A stretch of 64,000 nucleotides of DNA, taken from the NCBI RefSeq assembly GCF_902459555.1, contig NZ_CABPSM010000005.1, positions 1 to 64,000 of the forward strand, in the 5' to 3' direction. This DNA comes from Pandoraea horticolens (GTDB lineage: Bacteria; Pseudomonadota; Gammaproteobacteria; Burkholderiales; Burkholderiaceae). Numbering within the stretch: position 1 is the first letter of the stretch; each line of letters begins with the position of its first letter. Below the pieces are notes generated by a model, which was not told where the DNA came from, did not search any database, and saw only the letters and a list, made by a program, of their open reading frames with translations. Shown piece by piece: positions 37,966-47,836 of the stretch. The position numbers and the translations under genes are program-made.

Positions 37966-39870
37966 TCAGGACACTACCGTCGCGAAGTGCGACGCCTCGG
38001 TATCCCCTTCCCCGCCGCGACGTTGCTGCTGCAACGCCCACATCTGCGCATAGAGCCCTTCGGCACGCAGCAGTTCGTCGTGCGTACCGCGCTCGACGAT
38101 ACGCCCCTTGTCGAGCACGATGATCTGCGCCGCATGCACGACCGTCGAGAGCCGGTGCGCGATGACGAGCGTTGTGCGCTCGCGGGCAATGTTGCGCAAC
38201 TCCGACTGAATTGCCTGCTCGGAGCGCGAATCCAGCGCCGAGGTCGCTTCGTCGAAAATCAGGATGTGCGGATTCTTGAGGATGGTGCGGGCAATCGCCA
38301 CACGTTGCTTCTCGCCCCCGGAGAGCTTGAGGCCGCGCTCACCGACCATCGACTCGTAACCGGCCGGCAGGCTCTCGATGAAGTCGTGGATGTGCGCCGC
38401 ACGGGCCGCCGCGATCACCTGCTCACGCGATGCCGACGGATTGCCGTAGGCAATGTTGTAGTAGATGGTGTCGTTGAACAGCACCGTGTCCTGCGGCACG
38501 ATACCGATGGCCGCGCGCAGCGAATCCTGCGTCACGTCTCGAATGTCCTGAGCGTCGATAGTGATGCGCCCCGCCGGCACGCCGGGGAAGCCAACATCGT
38601 AGAAGCGGAACAACAGGCGAGAGAGCGTCGATTTGCCCGAGCCACTGTGTCCGACCACCGCCGTGGTCGTCCCCGCCGCCACCGTGAAATCGACGTCGTG
38701 CAGAATCTGACGCGATGGTTCATAGCCGAAATTCACGTGCTCGAAACGCACCGTGCTGCCACGGCAGACGAGCGGCTTCGCCCCCGGCGGATCGGCCACT
38801 TCGCGATTGACATCGAGCAGCGTGAACATGCGGTCCATGTCGGTCATCGCCTGCTTGAGTTCGCGGTAGATGACGCCGAGAAAGTTCAACGGAATGTAGA
38901 GCTGCAACATGAACGTGTTGACGAGCACCAGATCGCCAAGCGTCATGCGTCCGCTCATCACGCCCTGCGTGGCATGCCAGAGAATCAGGATGAGCCCGCC
39001 CGCGATGATGACCTGCTGCCCGAAATTCAACACCGACAGCGAGTTCTGCGACCGAATCGCCGCTGCACGATAGCGCTTGAGGTTTTCGTCGTAACGCTGC
39101 GTCTCGAACGCTTCGTTACCGAAATACTTCACCGTCTCGTAGTTGATGAGCGAATCGATGGCGCGGGCATTGGCCCTCGAGTCGAGTTCGTTCATCGTGC
39201 GGCGAAAGTGCGTGCGCCACTCCGTGACCTTCACCGTGAACACGATGTAGAACGCGAGCGCGATGAGCGTGACGATGGCGTAGAAGGCGTCGTAGCGCAC
39301 GACGAAGAAGCCCAGCACGAGCGCCACTTCGATGAGCGTTGGCAGAATGCTGTAGAGCGAATACGAGATCATCGACTGGATGCCCCGCGTGCCGCGCTCG
39401 ATATCGCGGCTCATGCCGCCCGTCTGACGCTCCAGGTGAAAGCGCAGCGACAGCGCATGCAGGTGCCGAAACACTTTGAGCGCGATTTGCCGCACCGCGC
39501 TCTCGGTCACCTTCGAGAACAGCATTTCCCGCAACTCGGTGAAGAGCGACGTAGACAGACGCACGATCCCGTACGCGATAACCAGCAGGCCAAGGCTGCC
39601 CACGACGATCAGACTCGCGTCGCCCGTCGCGCGGGCCGTGGCCGAGAGTGCCGTCACCGGGCCGAGCGCGTCGACGATGTGCTTCATGATGATGGGCACA
39701 CCGAGGTTCGCCACCTTGGCCAGAACGAGGCACGACAGGGCCAGCGCAACGCGTCCACGGAATTCGAGCAGGTAGGGAAACAGCGACTTGATGACTTGCC
39801 AGTCGCCGCGAGAAGGCTTGGGAGCGCCGGGGGCCGCCGGCGCAGGCTCGGCCGGAGTGAAACGTCTCAT
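37966..39870 (-). CDS. ATM1-type ABC exporter (heavy-metal/glutathione-conjugate)
   Basis: Half-size ABC exporter of 634 residues: an N-terminal six-helix domain (~30-330) and an ATPase domain (~375-610) with Walker [16 protein letters not shown], signature LSGGEKQRVAIARTIL, and Walker B ILIFDEATSALD. KVANLGVPIIMKHIVDAL, NYETVKYFGNEAFE and the GMSRDIERGTRG segment are hallmarks of the ATM1/HMT1 group, which moves glutathione-linked sulfur or metal complexes. Stands alone on the minus strand. Confidence 0.92.
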   Translation of the reverse strand: MRRFTPAEPAPAAPGAPKPSRGDWQVIKSLFPYLLEFRGRVALALSCLVLAKVANLGVPIIMKHIVDALGPVTALSATARATGDASLIVVGSLGLLVIAYGIVRLSTSLFTELREMLFSKVTESAVRQIALKVFRHLHALSLRFHLERQTGGMSRDIERGTRGIQSMISYSLYSILPTLIEVALVLGFFVVRYDAFYAIVTLIALAFYIVFTVKVTEWRTHFRRTMNELDSRANARAIDSLINYETVKYFGNEAFETQRYDENLKRYRAAAIRSQNSLSVLNFGQQVIIAGGLILILWHATQGVMSGRMTLGDLVLVNTFMLQLYIPLNFLGVIYRELKQAMTDMDRMFTLLDVNREVADPPGAKPLVCRGSTVRFEHVNFGYEPSRQILHDVDFTVAAGTTTAVVGHSGSGKSTLSRLLFRFYDVGFPGVPAGRITIDAQDIRDVTQDSLRAAIGIVPQDTVLFNDTIYYNIAYGNPSASREQVIAAARAAHIHDFIESLPAGYESMVGERGLKLSGGEKQRVAIARTILKNPHILIFDEATSALDSRSEQAIQSELRNIARERTTLVIAHRLSTVVHAAQIIVLDKGRIVERGTHDELLRAEGLYAQMWALQQQRRGGEGDTEASHFATVVS

Positions 39871-39943
39871 GATTGGGTTGGGGCGGCGTCCGGCTCGCGA
39901 GAGGGCTTTCCGCTAAAATCGTCGATGGCGTATTTTCGCAGAA

Positions 39944-39973
39944 CCCGGCGTCTCATGCTGAGCCGACGCCGGG
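39944..39973 (+). other. Stem-loop in the yciA leader
   Basis: CCCGGCGTC (39944-39952) and GACGCCGGG (39965-39973) are perfect 9-bp arms. A TAAAAT -10-like word at 39914-39919 lies upstream, so the hairpin would be in the 5' leader of the thioesterase gene. Function unknown. Confidence 0.45.
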
Positions 39974-40075
39974 CGGCCCTCCCCGCCTGTAAAGGGCCGC
40001 GGAATGACCGGTGGCGCCTGCCAATACCCGTCGTCCCCGCGGTTTCCGGCTTTTCCCGCTCACGCAAGGAATCTC

Positions 40076-40495
40076 ATGAGTACCCCAACCCCTGCCCTCA
40101 CGGCCCTGCCTGAAGAAAAAGAACTGGCGTTACGTGTGCTGCCCATGCCCGCCGACGCCAATGCCCATGGCGACGTGTTCGGCGGCTGGATCATGTCGCA
40201 GGTCGACATTGCCGGCTCGATCCCCGCCGCGCAGCGTGCCAACGGCCGCGTGGCGACCATCGCCGTCAACTCGTTCCTGTTCAAGGAGCCGGTCTTCGTC
40301 GGCGATCTGCTGAGCTTCTACGCCACGATCGTGAAGACAGGCCGCACGTCGATCACCGTCTACGTCGAGGCGTATGCGCAGCGTATGCGCCTGTCGCACG
40401 AGATCGTCAAAGTCACCGAAGCGATGGTGACCTACGTGGCGACTGACGAAAATCGCCGTCCGCGGCCGCTGCCCGAACTCGAAACGCTGATCTGA
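40076..40495 (+). CDS. Acyl-CoA thioesterase (YciA family)
   Basis: Hotdog-fold thioesterase of 139 residues. ANAHGDVFGGWIMSQVDIAG (~23; catalytic Asp in the long helix, split here as NAHGDVFGGW and SQVDIAG) and the following RVATIAVNSFLFKEPVFVGD are clear YciA features. AAGGA lies 6 bases before ATG 40076. Broad acyl-CoA specificity is known for the family. Confidence 0.93.
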   Translation: MSTPTPALTALPEEKELALRVLPMPADANAHGDVFGGWIMSQVDIAGSIPAAQRANGRVATIAVNSFLFKEPVFVGDLLSFYATIVKTGRTSITVYVEAYAQRMRLSHEIVKVTEAMVTYVATDENRRPRPLPELETLI

Positions 40496-40512
40496 GCAGC
40501 CCTCGAACGACA

Positions 40513-40548
40513 AACGCCGCCGCCTCGCGAACCGGGGCGTGCGGTGTT
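40513..40548 (+). terminator. Possible terminator after yciA
   Basis: AACGCCGC (40513-40520) can pair with GCGGTGTT (40541-40548) with one G-U, and CGTGTTTC follows. The inner CGCC/GGCG also pair. Weak T tract. Confidence 0.35.
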
Positions 40549-40594
40549 CGTGTTTCTGCCCGCCCGCCGGGAAGTCCGGTGACGGTGGTCTGTA

Positions 40595-41362
40595 TTACGA
40601 GAACTGGCCGAAATCCGGCTTACGTTTCTCGAAAAACGCGGTGAAAGCTTCGCGCGCTTCGGGCGACACCAGCCGCTTGCCGAACTCCAGCGCTTCGTCG
40701 CGAATACGCGCCTGCACGTCGCGTGCGCTGTCGCCCTTCATCAACTGCTTGGTCGCGCGCAGCGATCCCGCCGGCATGGCGGCCAGTTGCGCGGCGCGCT
40801 TCGCGGCGTACTCCGCCAGTTCGGCCGCTGGCACGATGCGATTGACGAACCCCATCGCCACTGCCTCGTTCACGTCGAACGGCTCACCGAAGAGCAACTT
40901 CTCGGCCGCACGCTGGTAACCCGCCACGCGCGGCAGCAGCCAGCTCGACGCCGCCTCCGGGCACAGCGCCAGTTGCGCGAACGGCAGCGAGAAGCGTGCC
41001 GTATCGGCCGCATACACCACGTCGCAGTGCAGCAGCAGCGTCGTGCCGACACCGACCGCGTTGCCCGACACGGCCGCGACGATCGGCTTGGTCGCCTGAC
41101 TGATCGCGCGCAGGAACTGGAACACCGGCGCATCGTCGTCCTTCGGCGGATGCTTCAGGAAATCCTCGAGATCGTTGCCTGCCGAAAAGGCCTCCGGCTG
41201 CCCCTGAATCAGGATCACGCGCAGCGAGGAGTCGGCCTCCGCTTCGGCAATACCCTCGGCGATGGCCTGATACATCTCGGCGGTAATCGCGTTCTTCTTG
41301 TGCGCGCGGTTGAAAGTCAGCACCTGCACGGCGCCCTGACGCTGCACCAATACGTCTTCCAT
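40595..41362 (-). CDS. Enoyl-CoA hydratase/isomerase family protein
   Basis: Crotonase-fold protein of 255 residues. AFSAGNDLEDFLK (~63) and AVSGNAVGVGTTLLLHCDVVYA (~103; oxyanion hole) are typical. The second catalytic Glu of classical hydratases is not obvious in PFAQLALCPEA, so isomerase or another acyl-CoA activity is possible. GAGGAG lies 8 bases before ATG 41362. It is last in the beta-oxidation cluster, 143 bases after the thiolase gene. Confidence 0.9.
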   Translation of the reverse strand: MEDVLVQRQGAVQVLTFNRAHKKNAITAEMYQAIAEGIAEAEADSSLRVILIQGQPEAFSAGNDLEDFLKHPPKDDDAPVFQFLRAISQATKPIVAAVSGNAVGVGTTLLLHCDVVYAADTARFSLPFAQLALCPEAASSWLLPRVAGYQRAAEKLLFGEPFDVNEAVAMGFVNRIVPAAELAEYAAKRAAQLAAMPAGSLRATKQLMKGDSARDVQARIRDEALEFGKRLVSPEAREAFTAFFEKRKPDFGQFS

Positions 41363-41505
41363 CTCTTGTGTCTCCTCGGGTTTTCCGCAAATCCAGGGGC
41401 GCCGGATCATCGCCCGCTGTAGATGACAACGCCGGGGGCGGCCCCGCATTCGCGAACCCGCACCCCGGCGCCCTGAGCCGTCGCCGGCCGTCTGCGCTTA
41501 CCTAT

Positions 41506-42705
41506 TTACATACGCTCCAGAATCCCCGCGGCGCCCATGCCGGTACCCACGCACATCGTCACCATGCCGTACTTCAGGTTGTGACGGCGCAGTGCATGCA
41601 CCACCGTTGCCGCACGAATCGCTCCGGTCGCACCCAGCGGGTGGCCCAGGGCAATCGCGCCGCCCATCGGGTTGACCTTGCTGGTATCGAGATCCAGATC
41701 CTTGATGACGGCCAGGGCCTGCGCCGCGAACGCCTCGTTCAGTTCGATCCAGTCCATCTGGTCTTGCGTGAGCCCTGCGGCACGCAGCGCGGCCGGGATG
41801 GCCTCCTTCGGACCGATGCCCATGATCTCCGGCGGCACACCGCGCACGGCGAACGATACAAAACGGGCGAGCGGCGTGAGGTTGAACCGCTTGAGAATCT
41901 TCTCGCTCACAACAAGCAGCGCACCGGCGCCGTCCGACGTCTGCGAGCTATTGCCGGCCGTGACCGAGCCCTTGTTCGCGAACACCGGACGCAGCTTGCC
42001 CAGCCCTTCGATCGACGTATCCGGGCGCGGACCTTCATCGAGCGAGAGCGTGCGCGTCTTGATGGACAATTCGCCCGTTGCGAGGTTCGGGAATCGTTCG
42101 ACGATCTCGATCGGCGTGATCTCGTTGGTGAACTCACCGGCCTGTTGCGCCTTGATCGCTTTCTGGTGCGAGGCCAGCGCGAAGGCGTCCTGCGCATCGC
42201 GCGTCACGCCCCACTGCTGCGCCACCTTCTCGGCCGTCAGCCCCATGCCGTAGGCAATGCCCACGTTCTCGTCGCGCTCGAAGATCGACGGCGAAAGCGA
42301 CGGCGTGTTGCCCATCATCGGCACCATGCTCATGCTTTCCACACCGCCGGCGAACATCGCGTCGGCTTCGCCCACACGAATGCGGTCGGCGGCCATGGCG
42401 AGCGCCGTCAGGCCCGAGGCGCAGAAGCGGTTGACGGTCACGCCGCCCACCGTGTTCGGCAGGCCCGAGAGCAGCGCACCAATGCGCGCCACGTTCAGAC
42501 CTTGTTGGGCTTCGGGAATGGCGCAGCCGATGATCGCGTCTTCGATCACCTTCGGATCGAGATCCGGCACCTGCACGAGCGCGCTCTTGAGGATGGTCGC
42601 GAGCAGATCGTCGGGACGGGTGTTCTTGTAGCTGCCCTTGGGTGCCTTGCCGATCGGCGCACGCGTGGCGGCAACGATGTAGGCGTCTTGCAGTTGTTTG
42701 CTCAT
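41506..42705 (-). CDS. fadA: Acetyl-CoA acyltransferase (thiolase)
   Basis: Thiolytic cleavage of 3-ketoacyl-CoA. 399 residues; nucleophile Cys in NRFCASGLTAL (~90), GHPLGATGAIRAA (~350) with the catalytic His, CVGTGMGAAGI (~384) with the second Cys. ATG 42705 begins MSKQLQDAYIVAATR; the longer frame is antisense-like. 17 bases after the fadN-like gene. Confidence 0.95.
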   Translation of the reverse strand: MSKQLQDAYIVAATRAPIGKAPKGSYKNTRPDDLLATILKSALVQVPDLDPKVIEDAIIGCAIPEAQQGLNVARIGALLSGLPNTVGGVTVNRFCASGLTALAMAADRIRVGEADAMFAGGVESMSMVPMMGNTPSLSPSIFERDENVGIAYGMGLTAEKVAQQWGVTRDAQDAFALASHQKAIKAQQAGEFTNEITPIEIVERFPNLATGELSIKTRTLSLDEGPRPDTSIEGLGKLRPVFANKGSVTAGNSSQTSDGAGALLVVSEKILKRFNLTPLARFVSFAVRGVPPEIMGIGPKEAIPAALRAAGLTQDQMDWIELNEAFAAQALAVIKDLDLDTSKVNPMGGAIALGHPLGATGAIRAATVVHALRRHNLKYGMVTMCVGTGMGAAGILERM

Positions 42706-42722
42706 GTCAGTCTCCGATCGGC

Positions 42723-45167
42723 TTAGTTGCGCACCGGCTTGCCGGATTGCAGCATGCCCATGATGCGTTCCTGGGTCTTCGACGTGCCCAGCAATTCGAT
42801 GAAGGCGCGGCGCTCGAGCGTCAACAGCCATTCTTCGTTCACGAGGCTGCCCGCTTCCACGTCGCCGCCGCACACGGCTTCGGCAATGCGCGAGGCGATC
42901 AGGAAGTCGTGCGCCGAAATGAAGTTGCCGTCACGCATGTTCACGAGTTGCGCCTTGATCGTCGAAACACCCGAGCGGCCTGCCACCGGAATGCCGGCCG
43001 GTTTGAGCGGCGGACGATACCCGGCCACCGACAGCGCGCGTGCTTCATTGCGGGCGACCGACAGCAGTTCGTGCACGTTGTAGACGATGGTGTCCGTTGG
43101 CTTCAGGTAGCCCATGTCGCGGGCATCGAACGCCGAGGCCGAGACCTTCGCCATGGCTGCGTTGGTGAACGATTTCGTCACGAACTGGAGATACTGCACG
43201 CTGCTCGCGGCATTTGCGGCGTCGGCCGCGCGAATCGCCGCTTCCTTCAGACCGCCGCCCGCCGGCACGAGACCCACGCCGACTTCCACAAGACCGATGT
43301 AGCTCTCGAGCGCCGCCACGCGCTTGGCGCTATGCAACAGCAGTTCGCATCCGCCGCCCAGCGCAATGCCGGAGACCGCCGAGACGACCGGCACCTGCGC
43401 ATACTTCACGCGCATCATGCCGTCCTGGAACTTCTTGATGAAGGGTTCGATCCCCTTTGCACCGCCCATCATGAAGGCCGGCATGGCGGCCGCCAGATCG
43501 GCACCGGCCGAGAACGGACCGCCCGGCGCGCCGAGTTGCAGCGACGTCGGCTGCCACACTACCACGGCGCGATATTGCTGCTCGGCCAGATCGATGGCGC
43601 GGGTCAGGCCGTCGATGACGTCCGGCCCGATGGTATTCATCTTCGACTTGAACGAGACGATGAGCACGTCGTCCTGACCAGGGGTCTCGTCGACCCACAG
43701 GCGCACGGCTTCGTTCTCTTCGATGGTTTTGCCGAACTTGCGCGGATCGGCGCTGGCGTCGCCCACCAGCGAGGCCGGGAACACCTGACGCTGATACACC
43801 GGCAGCGTGCTGCGCGGCACGAAGGTGTCCTTGGCCGGCGCGTACGAGCCTTCAGCGGTGTGCACACCGCCCGCCTCGGCGACCTTGCCGCTCGTCACCC
43901 ACTTGGGCAGCGGTGCACTCGACAGCGCGCGGCCTGCGTCGATGTCTTCCTGCACCCACTGCGCGATATCCTTCCAGCCCGCAGCCTGCCAGTCCTCGAA
44001 CGGACCGGTGCTCCAGCCGAAGCCCCAACGAATCGCGAAGTCCACTTCACGTGCGTTGTCGGCGATCTGCTCAAGATACACGCCGATGTAGTGGAACACG
44101 TCGCGGAACACGGCCCACAGGAACTGTGCTTGCGGGTTGGTCGACTCGCGCAACAGACGCAGACGCTCGGCCGGGGCCTTCTTCAGAATGCGCACGACCA
44201 TTTCGTCGGCCTTCTTGCCCGACTCGACGTACTCGCCCGATTGCGGGTCGAGCACCTTGATGACCTTACCTTCCTTCTTGTAGAAACCGGCGCCCGTCTT
44301 CTGACCCAGTGCGCCCTTCTCCACGAGCGCCTTGAGCACGGGCGGAGTGGCGTACGTCGGGGCAAACGGGTCGTCCTTGAGACCGTCCTGCATCGTCTTG
44401 ATGACGTGCGCCATCGTGTCCAGACCGACCACGTCGGCCGTTCGGAACGTGGCCGACTTGGCGCGGCCGAGCTTGCTGCCGGTCAGGTCGTCGACGACGT
44501 CGAACGGAATGCCGTATTTCTGCGCTTCGGCGAACACCGCCAGAATCGAGAACACCCCCACGCGGTTGGCGATGAAGTTCGGCGTGTCCTTCGCGCGCAC
44601 CACGCCCTTGCCGAGCGTGGACGTGAGGAACGTTTCGAGCTGATCGAGAATCGCCGGCGCAGTCGTCGCGGTCGGAATCAACTCGACCAGATGCATGTAG
44701 CGCGGCGGATTGAAGAAGTGCACGCCGCAGAAGCGCGACTTCAGGTCGGCGTCGAAGCCTTCCGAGAGTTCGGTGATCGACAGGCCCGACGTGTTCGATG
44801 CGAAGATCGCATGCTTGGCCAGATGCGGCGAGACCTTCTTGTACAGGTCGTGCTTCCAGTCCATGCGCTCGGCGATCGCTTCGATCACGACGTCGCAGCC
44901 GGCGAGCTTCTCGAGGTCGTCCTCGTAGTTCGCCGTTTCGATGTATTGGGCGTCGGCCTTGTCGGCAAACGGCGCGGGGCTCAGCTTCTTCAGACCGTCG
45001 ATGGCGCGCGTGACGATGCCGTTCTTCGGGCCTTCCTTGGCCGGCAGATCGAACAGGACAACGGGCACTTTCGCGTTGACGAGGTGCGCGGCGATCTGCG
45101 CCCCCATTACGCCGGCACCGAGCACGGCGACCTTGCGTACGATCAGGGGTTTGTTGGTTTGACTCAC
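42723..45167 (-). CDS. fadN: 3-hydroxyacyl-CoA dehydrogenase/enoyl-CoA hydratase (FadN type)
   Basis: Bifunctional beta-oxidation enzyme, 814 residues. The NAD-binding dehydrogenase comes first (VAVLGAGVMGAQIAAHL, ~13; SNTSGLSITEL and HFFNPPRYMHLVEL follow), and the crotonase domain comes last (~470-650: GPFSAGADLAAA, GIALGGGCELLLHS). This order is the reverse of E. coli FadB and matches B. subtilis FadN. It sits 17 bases after the acyl-CoA dehydrogenase gene and 17 bases before the thiolase gene, a fadE-fadN-fadA operon. Confidence 0.93.
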   Translation of the reverse strand: MSQTNKPLIVRKVAVLGAGVMGAQIAAHLVNAKVPVVLFDLPAKEGPKNGIVTRAIDGLKKLSPAPFADKADAQYIETANYEDDLEKLAGCDVVIEAIAERMDWKHDLYKKVSPHLAKHAIFASNTSGLSITELSEGFDADLKSRFCGVHFFNPPRYMHLVELIPTATTAPAILDQLETFLTSTLGKGVVRAKDTPNFIANRVGVFSILAVFAEAQKYGIPFDVVDDLTGSKLGRAKSATFRTADVVGLDTMAHVIKTMQDGLKDDPFAPTYATPPVLKALVEKGALGQKTGAGFYKKEGKVIKVLDPQSGEYVESGKKADEMVVRILKKAPAERLRLLRESTNPQAQFLWAVFRDVFHYIGVYLEQIADNAREVDFAIRWGFGWSTGPFEDWQAAGWKDIAQWVQEDIDAGRALSSAPLPKWVTSGKVAEAGGVHTAEGSYAPAKDTFVPRSTLPVYQRQVFPASLVGDASADPRKFGKTIEENEAVRLWVDETPGQDDVLIVSFKSKMNTIGPDVIDGLTRAIDLAEQQYRAVVVWQPTSLQLGAPGGPFSAGADLAAAMPAFMMGGAKGIEPFIKKFQDGMMRVKYAQVPVVSAVSGIALGGGCELLLHSAKRVAALESYIGLVEVGVGLVPAGGGLKEAAIRAADAANAASSVQYLQFVTKSFTNAAMAKVSASAFDARDMGYLKPTDTIVYNVHELLSVARNEARALSVAGYRPPLKPAGIPVAGRSGVSTIKAQLVNMRDGNFISAHDFLIASRIAEAVCGGDVEAGSLVNEEWLLTLERRAFIELLGTSKTQERIMGMLQSGKPVRN

Positions 45168-45184
45168 GGTAATCTCCTCCGCTC

Positions 45185-46972
45185 TCAGAACAGGTCGACG
45201 TCGACTTCCATTTGCGTCTTCGCGCCAGCGCGAGCTACGCGAATGTGATACGCGGTCTCCGGCAGCAGCTTGGCGAAGTAGAACCGCGCGGTGGCGAGCT
45301 TCGACTCGTAGAATTTGTCGCCGCTGCCTTGCTTGTCGAGCGCGATACGTGCCATGCGCGCCCAGAAGTAGGCGAACACGAGATGACCGACCACGCGTTG
45401 ATACGGCACGGCTGCCGCACCGACTTCGTCCGGGTTGGCCATCGCCTTCATACCGATTTCCATCGTCAGCTTCTGGACCTTGTCGCCGATGTCCGCAAGC
45501 GGGTTGACGAACTCCTGCATCTCTTCCTTCACGCCTTCGGCTTCCACGAAGTCCTGCACGAGCTTGCCGAACTTCTTGAGCTTCGCGCCCATGTCGCCGA
45601 GCACCTTACGGCCCAGCAAATCGAGCGCCTGAATCGAGTTGGTGCCTTCGTAGATCATGTTGATACGCGCATCGCGCACGTACTGTTCCATGCCCCACTC
45701 GGCGATATAGCCGTGGCCGCCGTAGATCTGCAGCGCGTGGTTCGTGCACTCGAACGCGTTGTCGGTCAGGAACGCCTTGATGATCGGCGTGAGCAGCGCG
45801 ACCAGATCGGCAGCCTCGCGACGCTCGGCTTCGTCGCCATGCGACAGTTCCTTGTCGATATGCAGCGCGGTCCAGTACGAGAACGCGCGGCCGCCTTCCA
45901 CATAGGCCTTCTGCGTGAGCAGCATGCGGCGCACGTCCGGATGCACGATGATGGGATCGGCCGGCTTGTCCGGTGCCTTCGGGCCGGTGAGCGAGCGCAT
46001 CTGAATGCGTTCCTTCGCATACGCCAGCGAGTTCTGATAAGCGACTTCCGTCAGCCCCAGCCCCTGCATGCCAACGCCCTGACGCGCGGCGTTCATCATC
46101 ACGAACATGGCGTTCAGGCCCTTGTTCGGCTCGCCGACAAGCCAGCCACGGGCGCCATCAAGGTTCATCACGCAGGTGGCGTTGCCGTGAATGCCCATCT
46201 TGTGCTCGATGGAACCGCACTTGATACCGTTGCGCTCGCCCGGTGCGCCATTCGCGTCGGGGATGAACTTCGGCACGACGAACAGCGAAATGCCCTTCGT
46301 TCCCGGCGGCGCATCCGGCAGGCGCGCCAGCACAAGATGGATGATGTTGGCGGCCATGTCGTGCTCGCCGGCAGAGATGAAGATCTTCGTGCCGGAGATG
46401 GCATACGAGCCGTCGCCGTTGGGCTCGGCCTTCGTGCGCAGCATGCCCAGATCGGTGCCGCAGTGCGGCTCGGTCAGGCACATCGTGCCGGTCCACTCGC
46501 CGGAGACGATCTTCGGCAGGTAGTTGGCTTGTTGTTCGGGGGTGCCATGGGCGTGCAGGCACTCGTAGGCGCCGTGCGACAGGCCGGGATACATCGTCCA
46601 TGCCTGGTTGGCCGAGTTGAGCATCTCATACAGGGCGTTGTTGATGACCTGCGGCAGGCCCTGCCCGCCAAACTCGGGATCGCACGCCAGTGCCGGCCAG
46701 CCGGCATCGATGTATTGACGATAGGCCTGTTTGAAGCCGGTCGGCGTGGTGACGACACCGTCGCCCGCGTACTTGCAGCCCTCGCGATCGCCCACTTGAT
46801 TCAGCGGGAAGACCACTTCACTACAGAATTTTCCGGCTTCTTCCAGCACCTGATTGATGGTGTCGGCATCGATGTCCGCGTGCTTCGGCAATGCCTTCAA
46901 TTCGTTTTCCACGCCCAGCAGTTCGTGCATCACGAATTGCATGTCGCGCAGGGGCGCGTTGTACTGTCCCAT
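45185..46972 (-). CDS. fadE: Acyl-CoA dehydrogenase
   Basis: FAD enzyme for the first beta-oxidation step, 595 residues, i.e. the long type with an extra C-terminal domain. CLTEPHCGTDLGMLRTKA (~160) and KIFISAGEHD (~200) are the FAD/substrate segments; catalytic Glu in MIYEGTNSIQALDLLGRKV (~450). YKNA-type N-terminus replaced by MGQYNAPLRDMQFVM, typical of this group. 48 bases after the TetR gene. Confidence 0.93.
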   Translation of the reverse strand: MGQYNAPLRDMQFVMHELLGVENELKALPKHADIDADTINQVLEEAGKFCSEVVFPLNQVGDREGCKYAGDGVVTTPTGFKQAYRQYIDAGWPALACDPEFGGQGLPQVINNALYEMLNSANQAWTMYPGLSHGAYECLHAHGTPEQQANYLPKIVSGEWTGTMCLTEPHCGTDLGMLRTKAEPNGDGSYAISGTKIFISAGEHDMAANIIHLVLARLPDAPPGTKGISLFVVPKFIPDANGAPGERNGIKCGSIEHKMGIHGNATCVMNLDGARGWLVGEPNKGLNAMFVMMNAARQGVGMQGLGLTEVAYQNSLAYAKERIQMRSLTGPKAPDKPADPIIVHPDVRRMLLTQKAYVEGGRAFSYWTALHIDKELSHGDEAERREAADLVALLTPIIKAFLTDNAFECTNHALQIYGGHGYIAEWGMEQYVRDARINMIYEGTNSIQALDLLGRKVLGDMGAKLKKFGKLVQDFVEAEGVKEEMQEFVNPLADIGDKVQKLTMEIGMKAMANPDEVGAAAVPYQRVVGHLVFAYFWARMARIALDKQGSGDKFYESKLATARFYFAKLLPETAYHIRVARAGAKTQMEVDVDLF

Positions 46973-47020
46973 GACCTACTCCTCCGAACAAATCGAATTG
47001 AATCGCGGACGGCTCGCGCC

Positions 47021-47614
47021 TCACCCGCGCTGATAAGACGAAATCAGTTTTTCCAGTGCCACCCGGGTCATGTCGACGGCGCCGGGCTCCCGAAGGAAAC
47101 GCGCGTCGTGATGCAGGCCGAGTGTCAGGCTGTACATTTCAAAAAGCATCAGGCGCGGATCGGTGTCCGCACGCAGATGTCCCTCCTCCTTCGCTTGCGT
47201 GATGGCGCGCAGCAGGGCAGATCGCCACAACCGCACGCTCTTCACCAAGGCTTCGCGTACCGGGCTGGCCGCGCGGTCGTCGTACTCGACCGCACCGCTG
47301 ATATAAATGCAGCCCGTCGTCACTTCGCGAATACGCTTGTCTATCCAGCGGTCCATCAGCACTCTGAGACGCGGCAGGCCGCGCGGTGCTTCCATGCTGG
47401 GAGCGAACACCTCTTCCTCGAAGCGCCTGTGGTATTCCATCAGCACTTCGATCTGCAAGTCTTCGCGGGAACCGAAGTGCGCGAAGACGCCGCTCTTGCT
47501 CATTTGCATACGATCGGCCAGCAAGCCGATCGTCAGTCCCTCGAGTCCGTCCCGCCCCGCCAGCTCCAGCGCGGCATTCAGGATTGCGGCACGTGTCTGT
47601 TCACCCTTTCGCAT
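47021..47614 (-). CDS. TetR/AcrR family regulator of the beta-oxidation operon
   Basis: TetR-fold regulator, 197 residues. HTH at residues 1-55: KGEQTRAAILNAALELAG, then ADRMQMSKSGVFAHFGSRE. C-terminal domain is of the TetR_C_33-like kind (LMDRWIDKR, GCIYISGAVEYDD). First gene of the fadE-fadN-fadA unit, so the likely effector is an acyl-CoA; this is inference from context. Confidence 0.9.
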   Translation of the reverse strand: MRKGEQTRAAILNAALELAGRDGLEGLTIGLLADRMQMSKSGVFAHFGSREDLQIEVLMEYHRRFEEEVFAPSMEAPRGLPRLRVLMDRWIDKRIREVTTGCIYISGAVEYDDRAASPVREALVKSVRLWRSALLRAITQAKEEGHLRADTDPRLMLFEMYSLTLGLHHDARFLREPGAVDMTRVALEKLISSYQRG

Positions 47615-47664
47615 GTGTATGGCATCGCTATCGTTATCCGTTCCCCGATGCTAACCAAAAAATC

Positions 47665-47676
47665 GAACGGCCGTCC
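47665..47676. promoter_or_regulatory. Possible TetR operator
   Basis: GAACGGCCGTCC with an 8-bp perfect core ACGGCCGT (47667-47674), 51-62 bases upstream of the tetR start. An AATAAT word next to it may be the -10. The 222-base gap holds no gene; evidence for binding is positional only. Confidence 0.3.
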
Positions 47677-47836
47677 TATTATTGGGGGGCGCCCATGGGC
47701 GAACAAGGAATTTATTAGATCGGAATACCTAATCGGTTTTGTTGCCCAGAGGGGCTTCGGCCGTGACTGCACAAGGGCCGCAGGCATAGCAGGCAGGCGG
47801 AAAGCCGCCGGCAGCCGGTCGGTCGTCAGTCGTGGG

